Assembly: GCF_014359565.1 (NCBI RefSeq)
Contig: NZ_JACIZD010000004.1
Coordinates: forward strand, 120,944-184,943
Reading direction: 5' to 3'
DNA: 64,000 nt
Source: Immundisolibacter sp.
GTDB taxonomy: Bacteria; Pseudomonadota; Gammaproteobacteria; Immundisolibacterales; Immundisolibacteraceae
Shown here in pieces: positions 45,117-54,227 of the stretch. A model generated the notes under the pieces. That model ran no database searches. It saw nothing but the letters and a program-made list of their open reading frames with translations, and was not told the DNA's origin. The first letter of the stretch is position 1. Every line of letters starts with the position of its first letter. The position numbers were made by a program, and so were the translations under genes.

Positions 45117-45734
45117 ATGAACTTTTCCGAACTGGTCCGCGCCCGGCGCAGCGTGCGCGACTACGACCTCTCGCAGCCGGTCACCGACGCCGATCTGCAG
45201 GCGATCTTCGAGGAGGTGATCCTGAGCCCCAGCGCCTTCAACCTGCAGCAATGGGCCTTCGTGGTGGTGCGCGAGGCGGAACAGAAAAAACGCCTGCGCG
45301 CCGCGTCCATGGACCAGGCGCAGGTCGAGAACTGCGGTGCCGCCATCGTGGTGTGCGCCAAGCTGGACGCCCACCTCGACGCGCCGACCGTCTTTGCCCA
45401 GGCGCCGGAACCGATACGCGAGCGCATGATCGGCATGACCGCCCAGATGTATGGCGGCAATGCGCAGTTCGCGCGGGACGAGGCCATCCGCGGCGCCAGT
45501 CTGGCCGCCATGACGTTGATGTATGCCGCCAAGGCCCGCGGCTTCGACACCGGCGCCATGATCGGCTTCAACCCGCAGCAGGTGGCCGAAGTCGCCGGCC
45601 TGACCGACAACTACATCCCGGCCATGCTGATCGTGATGGGTCGCGGCACCCCGCCGGCCACCCCGCGCGGCTACCGCAAGCCGGTCAGCGAGGTGGTCAA
45701 GCTGGAGCGCCTGGACGGCGCCGGACTTGCCTGA
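45117..45734 (+). CDS. Nitroreductase-family flavoprotein
   Basis: FMN-dependent NAD(P)H reductase, 205 aa. The FMN phosphate site is in ARRSVRDYD, and LSPSAFNLQQWAFVVV and the C-terminal glycine-rich MLIVMGRG are family hallmarks. Members reduce nitroaromatics, quinones or enones; which one applies here is not readable. An AAGGAG ribosome site precedes the ATG. Confidence 0.9.
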   Translation: MNFSELVRARRSVRDYDLSQPVTDADLQAIFEEVILSPSAFNLQQWAFVVVREAEQKKRLRAASMDQAQVENCGAAIVVCAKLDAHLDAPTVFAQAPEPIRERMIGMTAQMYGGNAQFARDEAIRGASLAAMTLMYAAKARGFDTGAMIGFNPQQVAEVAGLTDNYIPAMLIVMGRGTPPATPRGYRKPVSEVVKLERLDGAGLA

Positions 45735-45775
45735 GAAACGCGGCCCGCCCCGGGCCGAATGCCTGGCCCGGGCTT

Positions 45776-45839
45776 GTGGGAGGCCCGCCCCGGGCCGAAT
45801 CTGTGATTGGAAGATTCGCGGCGGGGGCGCCGCTCCCAC
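45776..45839. repeat. REP pair (GTGGGAG family, locus 2)
   Basis: A converging inverted pair: GTGGGAGGCCCGCCCCGGG-CCGAA, a short spacer, then GATTCGCGGCGGGGGCGCCG-CTCCCAC. Each half is itself palindromic. Extra partial copies flank it (45741-45760 CGGCCCGCCCCGGGCCGAAT and 45841-45857). The element fills the gap between the convergent nitroreductase and Sua5 genes. Confidence 0.8.
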
Positions 45840-45877
45840 AGGGGCGCCGCTCCCGCACGAGCGTTGCCGATCCGGGC

Positions 45878-46831
45878 CTATGCCACGGCCCGCTGCAGCC
45901 GATCGTTGACCGCTCGCCAGGATTCGTCCCGTGGCGGGGCCTCGACCAGCAGGCATGAAAAGCCGCGGCCGTCGAGTTCGCGCAGCGCGGCATATAGGCC
46001 CTGGCCGTAGGCAGCCGGATCGTCGGGAAGGGCGATGCAGTTCTGTCCGACGGTGCGCCCGAGTGCCAGCACGCCCACGGACTGCCCGAGCGCCGCCAGC
46101 TCGGCCAGGCGTCCCGGCAGGGCGGCGCTTTCGACCAGTTCGGCTGGCGTGCGCGGCGCGTAGTGCCGGGCCAGCAAACCCGAGACACGCGGGGCAGGTC
46201 CCGCCGCTGTCGCGCCATCGGTCATGGCCGCGCTGCCGATCACGCGGGCGATGTCCGCCGCGCCGATGGCGCCGGGCCGCAGCACCACCGGCGCGCCGCG
46301 GCTCAGATCGACGATGGTCGATTCAAGACCGACCCGGCACGGCCCGCCGTCCAGGATCAGCGGCACGGCATCGCCGAACTCGGCCCGTACGTGCGCGGCG
46401 GTGGTGGGGCTGATGTGCCCGAAGCGATTGGCCGACGGCGCCGCGATGCCGCTGCCGAAGGCCCGCAGCAGGGCCAGCGCCACGGGGTGGTCCGGCACGC
46501 GCAGGGCCACCGTGTCCTGCCCGCCGGTGACTGCTTTGGGCACACGCGCGCCGCGGGCCAGGATCATCGTCAGCGGACCCGGCCAGAAGGCCCGCGCCAG
46601 CGCCCGCGCGGCCTCCGGCACGCTGGCCGCCCAGTTTTCGAGCGGCTCGTCGGGCGGCAGGTGCACGATCAGCGGATGCTCGGCCGGTCGGCCCTTGAGG
46701 GCGAAGATGCGCGCCACGGCGGCCGGGTTCAGCGCATCGGCGCCCAGGCCGTAGACGGTCTCGGTGGGCAGGGCCACCACCTGCCCGGCGCGCAGCAGTG
46801 CCACTGCCTTGGCGATGAGGGCGTCGGTCAC
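45878..46831 (-). CDS. Threonylcarbamoyl-AMP synthase (Sua5/YwlC)
   Basis: Makes threonylcarbamoyl-AMP for the t6A37 tRNA modification, 317 aa with a GTG start at 46831. The YrdC/Sua5 core has LPTETVYGLGADA, ALKGRPAEHPL, FWPGPLTMILA, APSANRFGHISPT and STIVDLS. A C-terminal Sua5 domain (about 230-317) makes it the long form. The start overlaps the dehydratase stop (GTGA). The open frame further upstream is not part of the gene. Confidence 0.93.
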   Translation of the reverse strand: MTDALIAKAVALLRAGQVVALPTETVYGLGADALNPAAVARIFALKGRPAEHPLIVHLPPDEPLENWAASVPEAARALARAFWPGPLTMILARGARVPKAVTGGQDTVALRVPDHPVALALLRAFGSGIAAPSANRFGHISPTTAAHVRAEFGDAVPLILDGGPCRVGLESTIVDLSRGAPVVLRPGAIGAADIARVIGSAAMTDGATAAGPAPRVSGLLARHYAPRTPAELVESAALPGRLAELAALGQSVGVLALGRTVGQNCIALPDDPAAYGQGLYAALRELDGRGFSCLLVEAPPRDESWRAVNDRLQRAVA

Positions 46832-47160
46832 GGTGCCAGCCGGTCGATGTGCGCCGCCAGAATGAAATCGTTGCAGCTGAGCCCCCCCACCGAGTGCGTC
46901 CACAGGGTGATTTCGACCCGGCCCCAGGCCAGCAGCAGCTCGGGGTGGTGGTCCTGCACCTCGGCCAGCGCGCCGATGCGGTTGACCAGCGCCAGACCGC
47001 TCGCGAAGTCGGGCAGGCGGTACAGGCGCCACAGGTGATGGCCGTCCACCACCTGCCAGGCGGCGTCGATCTGCGCCTGCAACGCCTGCCAGTCCGGTGG
47101 CGCCAGGGGCGGCGTGCCGGCCGGCAGGGGCGCGCAGTGTTGCCGGGCAAGGTCGGTCAT
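46828..47160 (-). CDS. 4a-hydroxytetrahydrobiopterin dehydratase
   Basis: Pterin-4a-carbinolamine dehydratase (PhhB/DCoH family), 110 aa. The catalytic histidine block is EVQDHHPELLLAWGRVEITLWTHSVGGLS. It usually recycles the pterin of phenylalanine hydroxylase, but no phhA is in the window. It lies between rlmD (3-nt gap) and the Sua5 gene (4-nt overlap). Confidence 0.92.
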   Translation of the reverse strand: MTDLARQHCAPLPAGTPPLAPPDWQALQAQIDAAWQVVDGHHLWRLYRLPDFASGLALVNRIGALAEVQDHHPELLLAWGRVEITLWTHSVGGLSCNDFILAAHIDRLAP

Positions 47161-47163
47161 GGC

Positions 47164-48507
47164 TCAGGTCCGCTGAAACAGGGCGATCGACTCCACATGC
47201 GCAGTGTGGGGAAACATGTCGACGATGCCGGCCCGCGCCAGCCGGTAGCCGTGGCCGACCAGCAGGCCGGCGTCGCGCGCCAGCGTGGCCGGGTTGCAGG
47301 ATACGTACACGATGCGCGCCGGGCCCGATTTTGGCACTGCGCCGCACAGGGCCTGCGCGCCCGATCGGGGCGGGTCCAGCAGCCAGGCATCGCAGCGGCC
47401 GATGCGCGTCAGCGCGGCCGGGGCGTCGTCGTAGAGATTGGCCTGCTCGAAGCTGCAGTTCTCGGCCAGGCCGGCCCGTTTGGCATTGGCGCGGGCGCGC
47501 GCCACCAGCGCCGCCTCGCCTTCCAGGCCCAGCACGCGGGCGCCGCGCGTTGCCAGCGCCAGGCTGAAGTTGCCGACGCCGCAGAAAAGATCGGCCACCC
47601 GCTCGCCGGCTTGCGGCGCCAGCAGGTCCACCGCCGCCGGCACCAGGCGCTGGTTGATGGCGAAGTTGACCTGCGTGAAATCGAGCGGCCCGAATTCGAG
47701 TTCCAGACCGAAGGCGTCCAGCCGGTACGTGGGCAGACGATCGCCGCCCGGCGGCAGCGGGTGGACGGTGTCCGGCCCCGCCGGCTGCAGGAACCAGCGC
47801 ACGCCCTGCACCGCGGCGAAGGCGGCCAGGGCCGTGCGGTCGGCGTCGGACAGCGGCGCGAGGTGGCGCATGACCAGCAGCACCTCATCGTCGGTGGCCG
47901 TGACCTCCAGTTGCGGCACCTGCTCCGCGACCGACAGGTCACCGATCAGCGTGCGCAGCGGGTCGATCAGCGCCGACAGGCGCGCGTGCAGCACCGGGCA
48001 GTCGTGCATGTCGGTCAGGAACGACGACCGCCGCTCGCGAAACCCCACCAGCACGCCGCCGCGCCTGGACACCCGCCGCACGCCCAGACGCGCGCGGCGC
48101 CGGTAATGCCAGGCCGGCCCGACGATCGGGTCCAGCCAGCGCGCCGACTGCACGCCGCCGATGCGCGTCAGCTTTTCCGCCAGTTGCGCCTGTTTGTCCT
48201 GCACCTGCGCGGCGTGGTCCTGGTGCTGCAGCATGCAGCCGCCGCAGCGCGCATAGGCCGCACAGGCCGGGGTCACCCGCTGCGGCGAGGCCTCCAACAC
48301 TTCGGTGACCGTGGCCTCGTCGTAGTTGCTGTGCCGGTGTACCAGCGCTGCCCGTACGGTCTCGCCCGCCAGCGCACCTTCGACAAAGCACAGCTTGCCG
48401 TCGATGTGGGCGACGCCCTGGCCGCCATCGGCCATGCGCTCGATCAGCATCGGCTCAGGCAGGGGCTGCGCGACCGGAGGGCGCACACGGCGGTTGCTGC
48501 GGTTCAT
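47164..48507 (-). CDS. rlmD: 23S rRNA (uracil-1939-C5)-methyltransferase RlmD
   Basis: 447 aa from the ATG at 48507. N-terminal TRAM domain, then 4Fe-4S cysteines (YARCGGCMLQH), and a SAM methyltransferase core (ADLFCGVGNFSLALA, WLLDPPRSGA) with the catalytic Cys in VYVSCNPATLARD. RlmC is a close paralogue, but length and the TRAM domain favour RlmD. An in-frame ATG 11 codons upstream is possible but unconserved. Confidence 0.93.
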   Translation of the reverse strand: MNRSNRRVRPPVAQPLPEPMLIERMADGGQGVAHIDGKLCFVEGALAGETVRAALVHRHSNYDEATVTEVLEASPQRVTPACAAYARCGGCMLQHQDHAAQVQDKQAQLAEKLTRIGGVQSARWLDPIVGPAWHYRRRARLGVRRVSRRGGVLVGFRERRSSFLTDMHDCPVLHARLSALIDPLRTLIGDLSVAEQVPQLEVTATDDEVLLVMRHLAPLSDADRTALAAFAAVQGVRWFLQPAGPDTVHPLPPGGDRLPTYRLDAFGLELEFGPLDFTQVNFAINQRLVPAAVDLLAPQAGERVADLFCGVGNFSLALATRGARVLGLEGEAALVARARANAKRAGLAENCSFEQANLYDDAPAALTRIGRCDAWLLDPPRSGAQALCGAVPKSGPARIVYVSCNPATLARDAGLLVGHGYRLARAGIVDMFPHTAHVESIALFQRT

Positions 48508-48694
48508 GGGGACACAGGGAAGCGGCGGCAGGGCCGGCATTATCCGGAATTAGCCCCTGCCGTACCGGCCACGGGTGCCCATGACCGAGTGGGTCCCGCA
48601 ATCAGATCAGGCTTTCAGGCTCCTGCCGGTCGAGCGGTCAGGCCGATGCTTGCGCCATGGCGCGCTGCGGCGCCAGGTACCCGCAGGAGCAGGC

Positions 48695-48711
48695 GCCGGG
48701 CTTGCCCCGGC
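48695..48711. terminator. Possible terminator after the serine protease gene
   Basis: GCCGGG and CCCGGC arms with a 5-base loop lie 5 bp downstream of the minus-strand protease stop. There is no T-run, so this is a weak candidate. The rest of the 208-bp gap to rlmD shows no gene. Confidence 0.3.
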
Positions 48712-48715
48712 CGTG

Positions 48716-49651
48716 TCAGACGCTGATCCGCCGGCGGCCCGATGTGGCGAATCCGGCGCACGCCAGCCCGGCCAACAGCAGCGCCCAGGTGTCGCCTTCC
48801 GGCACGGCGCTGATCTGCAACTGTATCCAGTCCTGGTAGGGCGCGATCACGGTGCCGCCACCGGCGGCGCCGAAGGCGACATTGCTGCCACCGGTGCTGC
48901 CGTTGAAGGCACCTATGCCCGCCAGCAGCCAGGTGCCGTCGCGCTGCACGAACACCGGCGCACCGGAATCACCGCCTGCAAAACCGGCCTCGAGGTTCGC
49001 GCCCAGGCTTCCGGCGCCCCACACGCCGTTGCCCGTCGGGCCATCGAAATCGAACATGAAGACTTCACTCGCGCCGTTGGTGACATCGTCGTCCGCCAAC
49101 AGCTGGTCCACCACGTTCTGGCCGACGCGCTTGACGTTCGGGGTCGCTGGCACGGTCGCGCCGTCGGTGCCGTTGCCGCCGGCGCCGTAGCCGACCATGG
49201 TGATGGTCTCGCCCATGCCAAGCGGAGCACCGGAAAGAGCATAGGAGGGGATGCCGCCCTGGACCGGCGCTGCCAGGCGCACCAGGGCGAGGTCATCGTG
49301 CCAGACGCCATCCGCACCGGCCGTAGTGCCGGTATATCCGGAGTAGACGAATACCGCCTCGGCGGTGAAGGTCTGCATGGCGCTGCCGTCGACATTGAGG
49401 CTGAACTGGATGCTGCCGGGCGCACGGCCGCTGACCACATGCGCGGCGGTGAGCACGTACCGATCGCTGACCAGCGCCCCGCTGTAGGTGCCGCCGTTGA
49501 TGCTGAGCGAGCCGACGCCGGCCCAGGGCGAGTCGGCGATGTTCGGGGCGACGCCGCTGCCGCCGACGATGGCCTGTGCACCGGTGGAGACCAACAGGGC
49601 CAAGCCCGCCAGGGCGAGGCGCATCGGGGGAGCCGCAGTGGCATTTGTCAT
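48716..49651 (-). CDS. Exported trypsin-like serine protease with PEP-CTERM anchor
   Basis: 311 aa from the ATG at 49651, which has an AAGGGA ribosome site. A signal peptide (about 1-27) leads directly into IVGGSGVAP, like trypsin zymogen processing. The triad is H71 (LTAAHVV), D120 (WHDDLALVRL) and S229 (GGDSGAPVF). Residues 283-308 (VPEGDTWALLLAGLACAGFA, then SGRRR) form a PEP-CTERM sorting signal recognised by exosortase. A longer start at 49705 is less likely. Confidence 0.88.
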   Translation of the reverse strand: MTNATAAPPMRLALAGLALLVSTGAQAIVGGSGVAPNIADSPWAGVGSLSINGGTYSGALVSDRYVLTAAHVVSGRAPGSIQFSLNVDGSAMQTFTAEAVFVYSGYTGTTAGADGVWHDDLALVRLAAPVQGGIPSYALSGAPLGMGETITMVGYGAGGNGTDGATVPATPNVKRVGQNVVDQLLADDDVTNGASEVFMFDFDGPTGNGVWGAGSLGANLEAGFAGGDSGAPVFVQRDGTWLLAGIGAFNGSTGGSNVAFGAAGGGTVIAPYQDWIQLQISAVPEGDTWALLLAGLACAGFATSGRRRISV

Positions 49652-49725
49652 TGTTCGTTCCCTTTGCGTGAGATTGTTTATGGGAGTTTGCACCTTACGT
49701 GTCACGAGCGGGCCGGACCTTTAGT

Positions 49726-51666
49726 TCAGGGCGCCACCTGGATGCGGTTCTGCGGGCCGGGCGCCACGCCGACCGGGCGCGCCGCGAAGTAGGCCTCCAG
49801 GGCATCCAGGTCCTGCGCGCCGCCCAGCCGGCCTGTGCCCTGCTGCAACACGTAGATCTGGTCGCCGCCGTCGGCCAGGAAGCTGTTCACCGTCACCCGG
49901 TAGCTGCCCGCCGGATCGATGGGCGCGCCATCGATCCGGATAGAGGCCGGATCCACGTTGTCGCAGGGGGTGCCCTTTTCGCGCCAGGCGTAGGTGAAAC
50001 CTTCGGACACCTGCAGGATGCGGTTGAACGGCTGCCCGGCCGCCGGCGCGCCGGCCGGATAACCCACCGTACAGCCGGTGAACTGCTGCTCGAGCAGGGT
50101 ATGGATCTGCGCGCCGCTGAGGGTCATGGTGACCAGCGAGTTGCCGAACGGCTGGGTGGTGAAGGCCTCGCCGTAGGTGACGTCGCCATCGGCCTTGCGC
50201 GGCGCGCTGAACGGCAGGTCGGCGCGGATGCCGCCGGGGTTCATGAAGGCCACCACGGCATCGCCGAAGCCTGCGTCGTCGGTGGCGTCCAGCTGCGCAT
50301 CGGCGATCACGTCGCCCAGAGACGACTCGCCGGCGGCGTTGCTGGTGCGGGTCAGGGTGGCGGTGATCTTGCCGATCACGCGCTTGCGCGGACCGTCCGA
50401 CAGCGCCACGTAGTTGGCCAGCAGCGGCATGAGCGCCGGGTCCTCGGCCACGCTGGCGTTGTTCGGAATCGGCACGTTGTTGGCCGCCACGCTGAGCACG
50501 TCGCGGCGGCGGGTGTCGATGGTCAGGTCGATGTCGCTGACCAGCCGGCCGAACGAGCCGGCCGAGGTCACCCGCACCGACACGCCGTCGCGGTTGGCGA
50601 TCAGGCAGTTGTAGGCGGCGTGGGTGTGGCCGGAGACGACCAAATCGACCTCGCCATCCAGGCGATTGACGATATCGACGATCGCGCCCGACACGCCGTC
50701 GCAGCCGTTGACGCCACCGCCTGTAGTCACGCCGCCCTCGTGGATCAGCACCACCACGCTCTGGATGCCCTGCGTGCGCAGTTTGCGAATCTGCGCGTTG
50801 ACGGTGTCGGCTTCGTCCCGGAACTCCAGACCGGCCACGCCGGATGGGGTGACGATGGTCGGCGTACCTTCCAGGGTCATGCCGATGAAGGCCACCTTGT
50901 TGCCCAGGAAATCCTTGACGCCGACGCCGGGAAACAGCGTCTGGCCGCTGGCCACATCGACCACGTTGGCGGCCAGGAACTTAAAGCCGGCGCCGGCGAA
51001 CTGGCCGTCCCTCAGGTCATCGGTCAGGCCCAGGCCGGAGTTCGGGTCGGTCGGGTGGTTGCCGCCGTTTTGCATGCGCAGCAGCTCGGCGCGGCCCTCG
51101 TCGAACTCGTGGTTGCCGACGGCGTTGAAGTCGATGGCCAGGCGGTTCATGGCCTCGATGGTCGGCTCGTCGTGGAACAGGGCGGACACCAGCGGGCTGG
51201 CGCCGATCAGGTCGCCGGCCGACACCACCGCGTGCAGCGGATTGGCGGCGCGCAGGCCGTTGATCACGGTGGCCAGGCGCGCCACGCCGGGGTTGCTGCC
51301 GGCCGCCTCGATGTTGCCGTGAAAATCATTGAACGCGATCAGCTTGACCGTCAGCTGTGCGCCGACCTGCGATCGCGGCGCGGCGGCGATCAACTTCGCC
51401 CGCTCGAGCGGGCGCAGGGCACCGGCCTGCACGGGCGCCCGCGTGACCTCGGTCACGTGACGCAGAAAAGCCGCGCGGTTGCCCCAGGCGTCCTCGTCGC
51501 GGATCAGTCCGTCCAGCGTCTGGCAGCTGGCGTCGAGGGTGCGGTCGGCCACGCCGGTGTCGAAATCGCCAAAGCGCACATTGCCGCTGGGCGCGGTGCA
51601 GGCGGCCTGCAAAGCTGGCGCGGCGAGGCCGGCCAGCAGAAGAAGGGTGGCGGTTTTGCGGTCCAT
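49726..51666 (-). CDS. Exported 5'-nucleotidase/metallophosphatase (UshA-like)
   Basis: Periplasmic or secreted bimetal phosphoesterase, 646 aa with a signal peptide (about 1-21). The metallophosphatase domain shows FNDFHGNIEA, SAGDLIGASPL, AVGNHEFDEG, VLIHEGG and VVSGHTHAAYN. The C-terminal substrate domain has MNPGGIRADLPF and AFTTQPFGNSL. It probably scavenges nucleotides or phosphate. Transcribed divergently from the flavin oxidoreductase gene. Confidence 0.92.
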   Translation of the reverse strand: MDRKTATLLLLAGLAAPALQAACTAPSGNVRFGDFDTGVADRTLDASCQTLDGLIRDEDAWGNRAAFLRHVTEVTRAPVQAGALRPLERAKLIAAAPRSQVGAQLTVKLIAFNDFHGNIEAAGSNPGVARLATVINGLRAANPLHAVVSAGDLIGASPLVSALFHDEPTIEAMNRLAIDFNAVGNHEFDEGRAELLRMQNGGNHPTDPNSGLGLTDDLRDGQFAGAGFKFLAANVVDVASGQTLFPGVGVKDFLGNKVAFIGMTLEGTPTIVTPSGVAGLEFRDEADTVNAQIRKLRTQGIQSVVVLIHEGGVTTGGGVNGCDGVSGAIVDIVNRLDGEVDLVVSGHTHAAYNCLIANRDGVSVRVTSAGSFGRLVSDIDLTIDTRRRDVLSVAANNVPIPNNASVAEDPALMPLLANYVALSDGPRKRVIGKITATLTRTSNAAGESSLGDVIADAQLDATDDAGFGDAVVAFMNPGGIRADLPFSAPRKADGDVTYGEAFTTQPFGNSLVTMTLSGAQIHTLLEQQFTGCTVGYPAGAPAAGQPFNRILQVSEGFTYAWREKGTPCDNVDPASIRIDGAPIDPAGSYRVTVNSFLADGGDQIYVLQQGTGRLGGAQDLDALEAYFAARPVGVAPGPQNRIQVAP

Positions 51667-51780
51667 CGAGGTGCTCCCTGTCGGTTGTCGGGTCCGGCCG
51701 CGCGCACGGCCGCATCGTCGGGCAGGGATGCTAGGGCGCCGAATTGACGGCGCGGAGACAGTTCGATGACAGCTTCGTGA

Positions 51781-51799
51781 TGCAGCCGGTCCGGCTGCA
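51781..51799 (+). promoter_or_regulatory. Perfect 19-bp palindrome upstream of the catabolic cluster
   Basis: TGCAGCCGG-T-CCGGCTGCA is an exact dyad. A TATACA -10-like box follows at 51824-51829 with no good -35, so the dyad would be centred about 45 bp before the likely start site. That is the placement expected of an activator site. No regulator gene is adjacent. Confidence 0.45.
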
Positions 51800-51882
51800 C
51801 CGGGCGCGCGCAGCGCAGTTTGCTATACAGTTGTTAAGGAGCAATCACGCACAATCGGCCTGGCCCAAGCAGGAGCACCCGC

Positions 51883-53139
51883 ATGAAAACCGTCGCCTTC
51901 AACCTGATGCCGTACAAGGATCTGCCGGCGGATTTCGAGAAGAAATACGCCAGCGTGTGGGTCACCATTCCGCGCACCCTGTACGACCCGCGCAAGGGCC
52001 ACGAGTACTACCACGACTACCTGGATGCGCTGGAGACGGCGGTCGACCTCGGCTACGACGCGGTCGGTGTGAACGAGCACCACAGCAACGGCTACGGCCT
52101 GATGCCCTCGCCGAACCTGATGGCGTCGATCCTGTCGCGCAAGGTGCGCCATTCGGACACCACCTCGCTGGTGGTGCTGGGCAACAGCCTGGCGCTGTAC
52201 AACCCGCCGATCCGCGTGGCCGAGGAGATGGCCATGCTGGACGTGCTGTCGGGCGGCAAGTTCATCGCCGGTTTCCCGGTCGGCACCTCCATGGACACCA
52301 ACTACGTCTACGGCATCAACCCGTCCGAGATGCGCGAGCGCTACTACGAGGCGCACGACCTGGTGATGAAGGCCTGGACCACGGAAGAGGTGTTCACGTG
52401 GAACGGGAAGTACAACCAGCTGCGCTACGTCAACACCTGGCCGCGCACCGCCCAGCGGCCGCACCCGCCGGTGTGGATTCCCGGCGGCGGCAGCGTCGAG
52501 ACCTATGACTTCTCGCTGCTGAACGACTACTCCTTCTCGTACCTGTCGTTCTTCGGCCACAAATACGCCAAGAAGGTGATGGGGCCGTTCTGGGACCGCG
52601 CCGACGCGCTCGGCAAGGACCGCAACCCCTACCGCGCCGGCTACGCGCAGTTCATCTGCGTATCCGAGACCGACGCGCAGGCGCAGATCGATTACGAGGA
52701 GCACGTCAAGTACTTCTTCGCCAAGTGCATGCACATCGACCCGCGCTTTTTCGAGGCGCCGGGCTATCGCACCGTCGCTTCGCTGCGCGCCGGCCTGCGC
52801 TCGCAGCTGGACGGCACGGCCAAGGTCGGCAAGGCCATCCTGGACGAGGGCTTCGGCTGGAAGGAACTGGTCGAGAGCGGCTACATCATCGCCGGCTCGC
52901 CGGAAACCGTGCGCGAACAGATCATCGAGGCGGCGCGCGAGCTGCACGTCGGCAACCTGATCTGGCTGTTCCATGTCGGCTCCATGCCCCAGCACCTGAC
53001 CCTGAAGAACCTGCACCTGTTCGCCGAGGGTGTGCTACCGCACATCCGCAACCTGTGGCCGCAGTGGGATGCCACGCCGTTCTGGCCAAGCGGCTTCGGT
53101 GATCCCGAGCCGCAGGACGCCCGCCACAGCGCCGCCTGA
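51883..53139 (+). CDS. LLM-class (luciferase-like) flavin-dependent oxidoreductase
   Basis: TIM-barrel FMN/F420-type monooxygenase, 418 aa. YDAVGVNEHHSNGYGLMPSPN, GNSLALYNPPIRVAEEMAMLD and GGKFIAGFPVGTS are class features, and AGSPETVREQI lies near the C-terminus. First gene of the plus-strand catabolic cluster; the hydrolase follows 11 nt later. The oxidised substrate is unknown. Confident at family level only. Confidence 0.9.
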   Translation: MKTVAFNLMPYKDLPADFEKKYASVWVTIPRTLYDPRKGHEYYHDYLDALETAVDLGYDAVGVNEHHSNGYGLMPSPNLMASILSRKVRHSDTTSLVVLGNSLALYNPPIRVAEEMAMLDVLSGGKFIAGFPVGTSMDTNYVYGINPSEMRERYYEAHDLVMKAWTTEEVFTWNGKYNQLRYVNTWPRTAQRPHPPVWIPGGGSVETYDFSLLNDYSFSYLSFFGHKYAKKVMGPFWDRADALGKDRNPYRAGYAQFICVSETDAQAQIDYEEHVKYFFAKCMHIDPRFFEAPGYRTVASLRAGLRSQLDGTAKVGKAILDEGFGWKELVESGYIIAGSPETVREQIIEAARELHVGNLIWLFHVGSMPQHLTLKNLHLFAEGVLPHIRNLWPQWDATPFWPSGFGDPEPQDARHSAA

Positions 53140-53150
53140 GGGACCACGAA

Positions 53151-53957
53151 ATGACCGAGCCGACGACCCATACCTATCAGGTCAACGCCCGCCTGGCCAT
53201 CGACACGCTGGAGGCCGGCAGCGGCGAGCCGCTGCTGTTCCTGCACGGCGCCGGGGGGCTGGCATGGGATCCGTATCTGGACGCGCTGGCCGAGCGCCGG
53301 CGCGTGATCGCGCCGTTTCTGCCCGGCACCTCGAAGTCCAACGACATCAGCCAGGTGCGCGACCTGTGGGATCTGGTGCTGTGCTACTACGACCTGCTGG
53401 ACGCGCTCGGCATCGCCAGTGCCGACGTCATCGGCCACTCCATGGGCGGCATGATCGCCTGCGAGATGGCGGCCGTGGACCAGAGCCGCGTGGCGCGCCT
53501 GGTGGCCATCGCCCCGGCCGGCCTGTTCGACATCAACGACCCGATGCCGGACATCTTCGCCATGCTGCCGCAGGAGCTCGCCGGGCGCATCCTGATCGAC
53601 CCGCAGTCCGAGCTGGCAAGGATGCTCGGCGCGCTGCCCGACGACGTGGACGAGCAAGTCGATGTGCTGATCCAGCGCCTGAGCACGCTGAACGCCGCCG
53701 CCAAGTTCCTGTGGCCGATCCCGGACAAGGGCCTGATCCGCCGCCTGCCGCGCATCAAGGCACCGACGCTGGTGATCTGGGGCCGGCAGGACGGCCTGAT
53801 CCCGGTCGGCTACGGCGAGACCTTCCGCAGCCAGATCCCGAACGCGCGCCTGGAAGTGCTGGACCAGGCCTCGCACCTGGTGCAGCTCGAACGCCTGCCC
53901 GAGGCACTGAAGTTGACCCTGCAAGCCCTGCAGGGTCAGGCCGGTCACGCGCCGTAA
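53151..53957 (+). CDS. Alpha/beta-fold hydrolase
   Basis: 268 aa hydrolase with nucleophile S97 in GHSMGG, acid D214 (WGRQDGLIP) and H242 (ASHLVQLE), plus the oxyanion HGAGG loop at about 32-36. It resembles carboxylesterases and the ring-fission-product hydrolases of aromatic pathways (MhpC/BphD type). Tightly coupled to the LLM oxidoreductase, it may cleave that enzyme's ester or ketone product; this is inference. Confidence 0.88.
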   Translation: MTEPTTHTYQVNARLAIDTLEAGSGEPLLFLHGAGGLAWDPYLDALAERRRVIAPFLPGTSKSNDISQVRDLWDLVLCYYDLLDALGIASADVIGHSMGGMIACEMAAVDQSRVARLVAIAPAGLFDINDPMPDIFAMLPQELAGRILIDPQSELARMLGALPDDVDEQVDVLIQRLSTLNAAAKFLWPIPDKGLIRRLPRIKAPTLVIWGRQDGLIPVGYGETFRSQIPNARLEVLDQASHLVQLERLPEALKLTLQALQGQAGHAP

Positions 53958-54056
53958 CGCGCAACCGTCCCATGCAGGCAACCGGGCACAAAGGCGGGAG
54001 CACGTATGCCATGGACTGGCCGATGAGCTCGGCGCCCGCCGTCCGGAGCACGATGC

Positions 54057-54083
54057 CCCGGCTCGATCCCGGATCGAGCCGGG
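54057..54083. terminator. Strong palindrome downstream of the hydrolase gene
   Basis: CCCGGCTCGATCC and GGATCGAGCCGGG are perfect 13-bp arms around one base. It sits 100 bp after the hydrolase stop and 145 bp before the DUF1329 gene. There is no T-run, so it may be a terminator-like element or a protein-binding dyad. Confidence 0.4.
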
Positions 54084-54227
54084 ATCGAGGCCATCGTTTC
54101 GCTCTGCAGTAGCGGAACTGCGCAGCGAGCCGAGAAACTCCACGGATGGAATTTCCGGCATTTGTTTTATAAGCCGCCAACTCTTCAGTAAGCGAATGAG
54201 TCTTGGGGAAATCAGAGGGGGAGAGCG

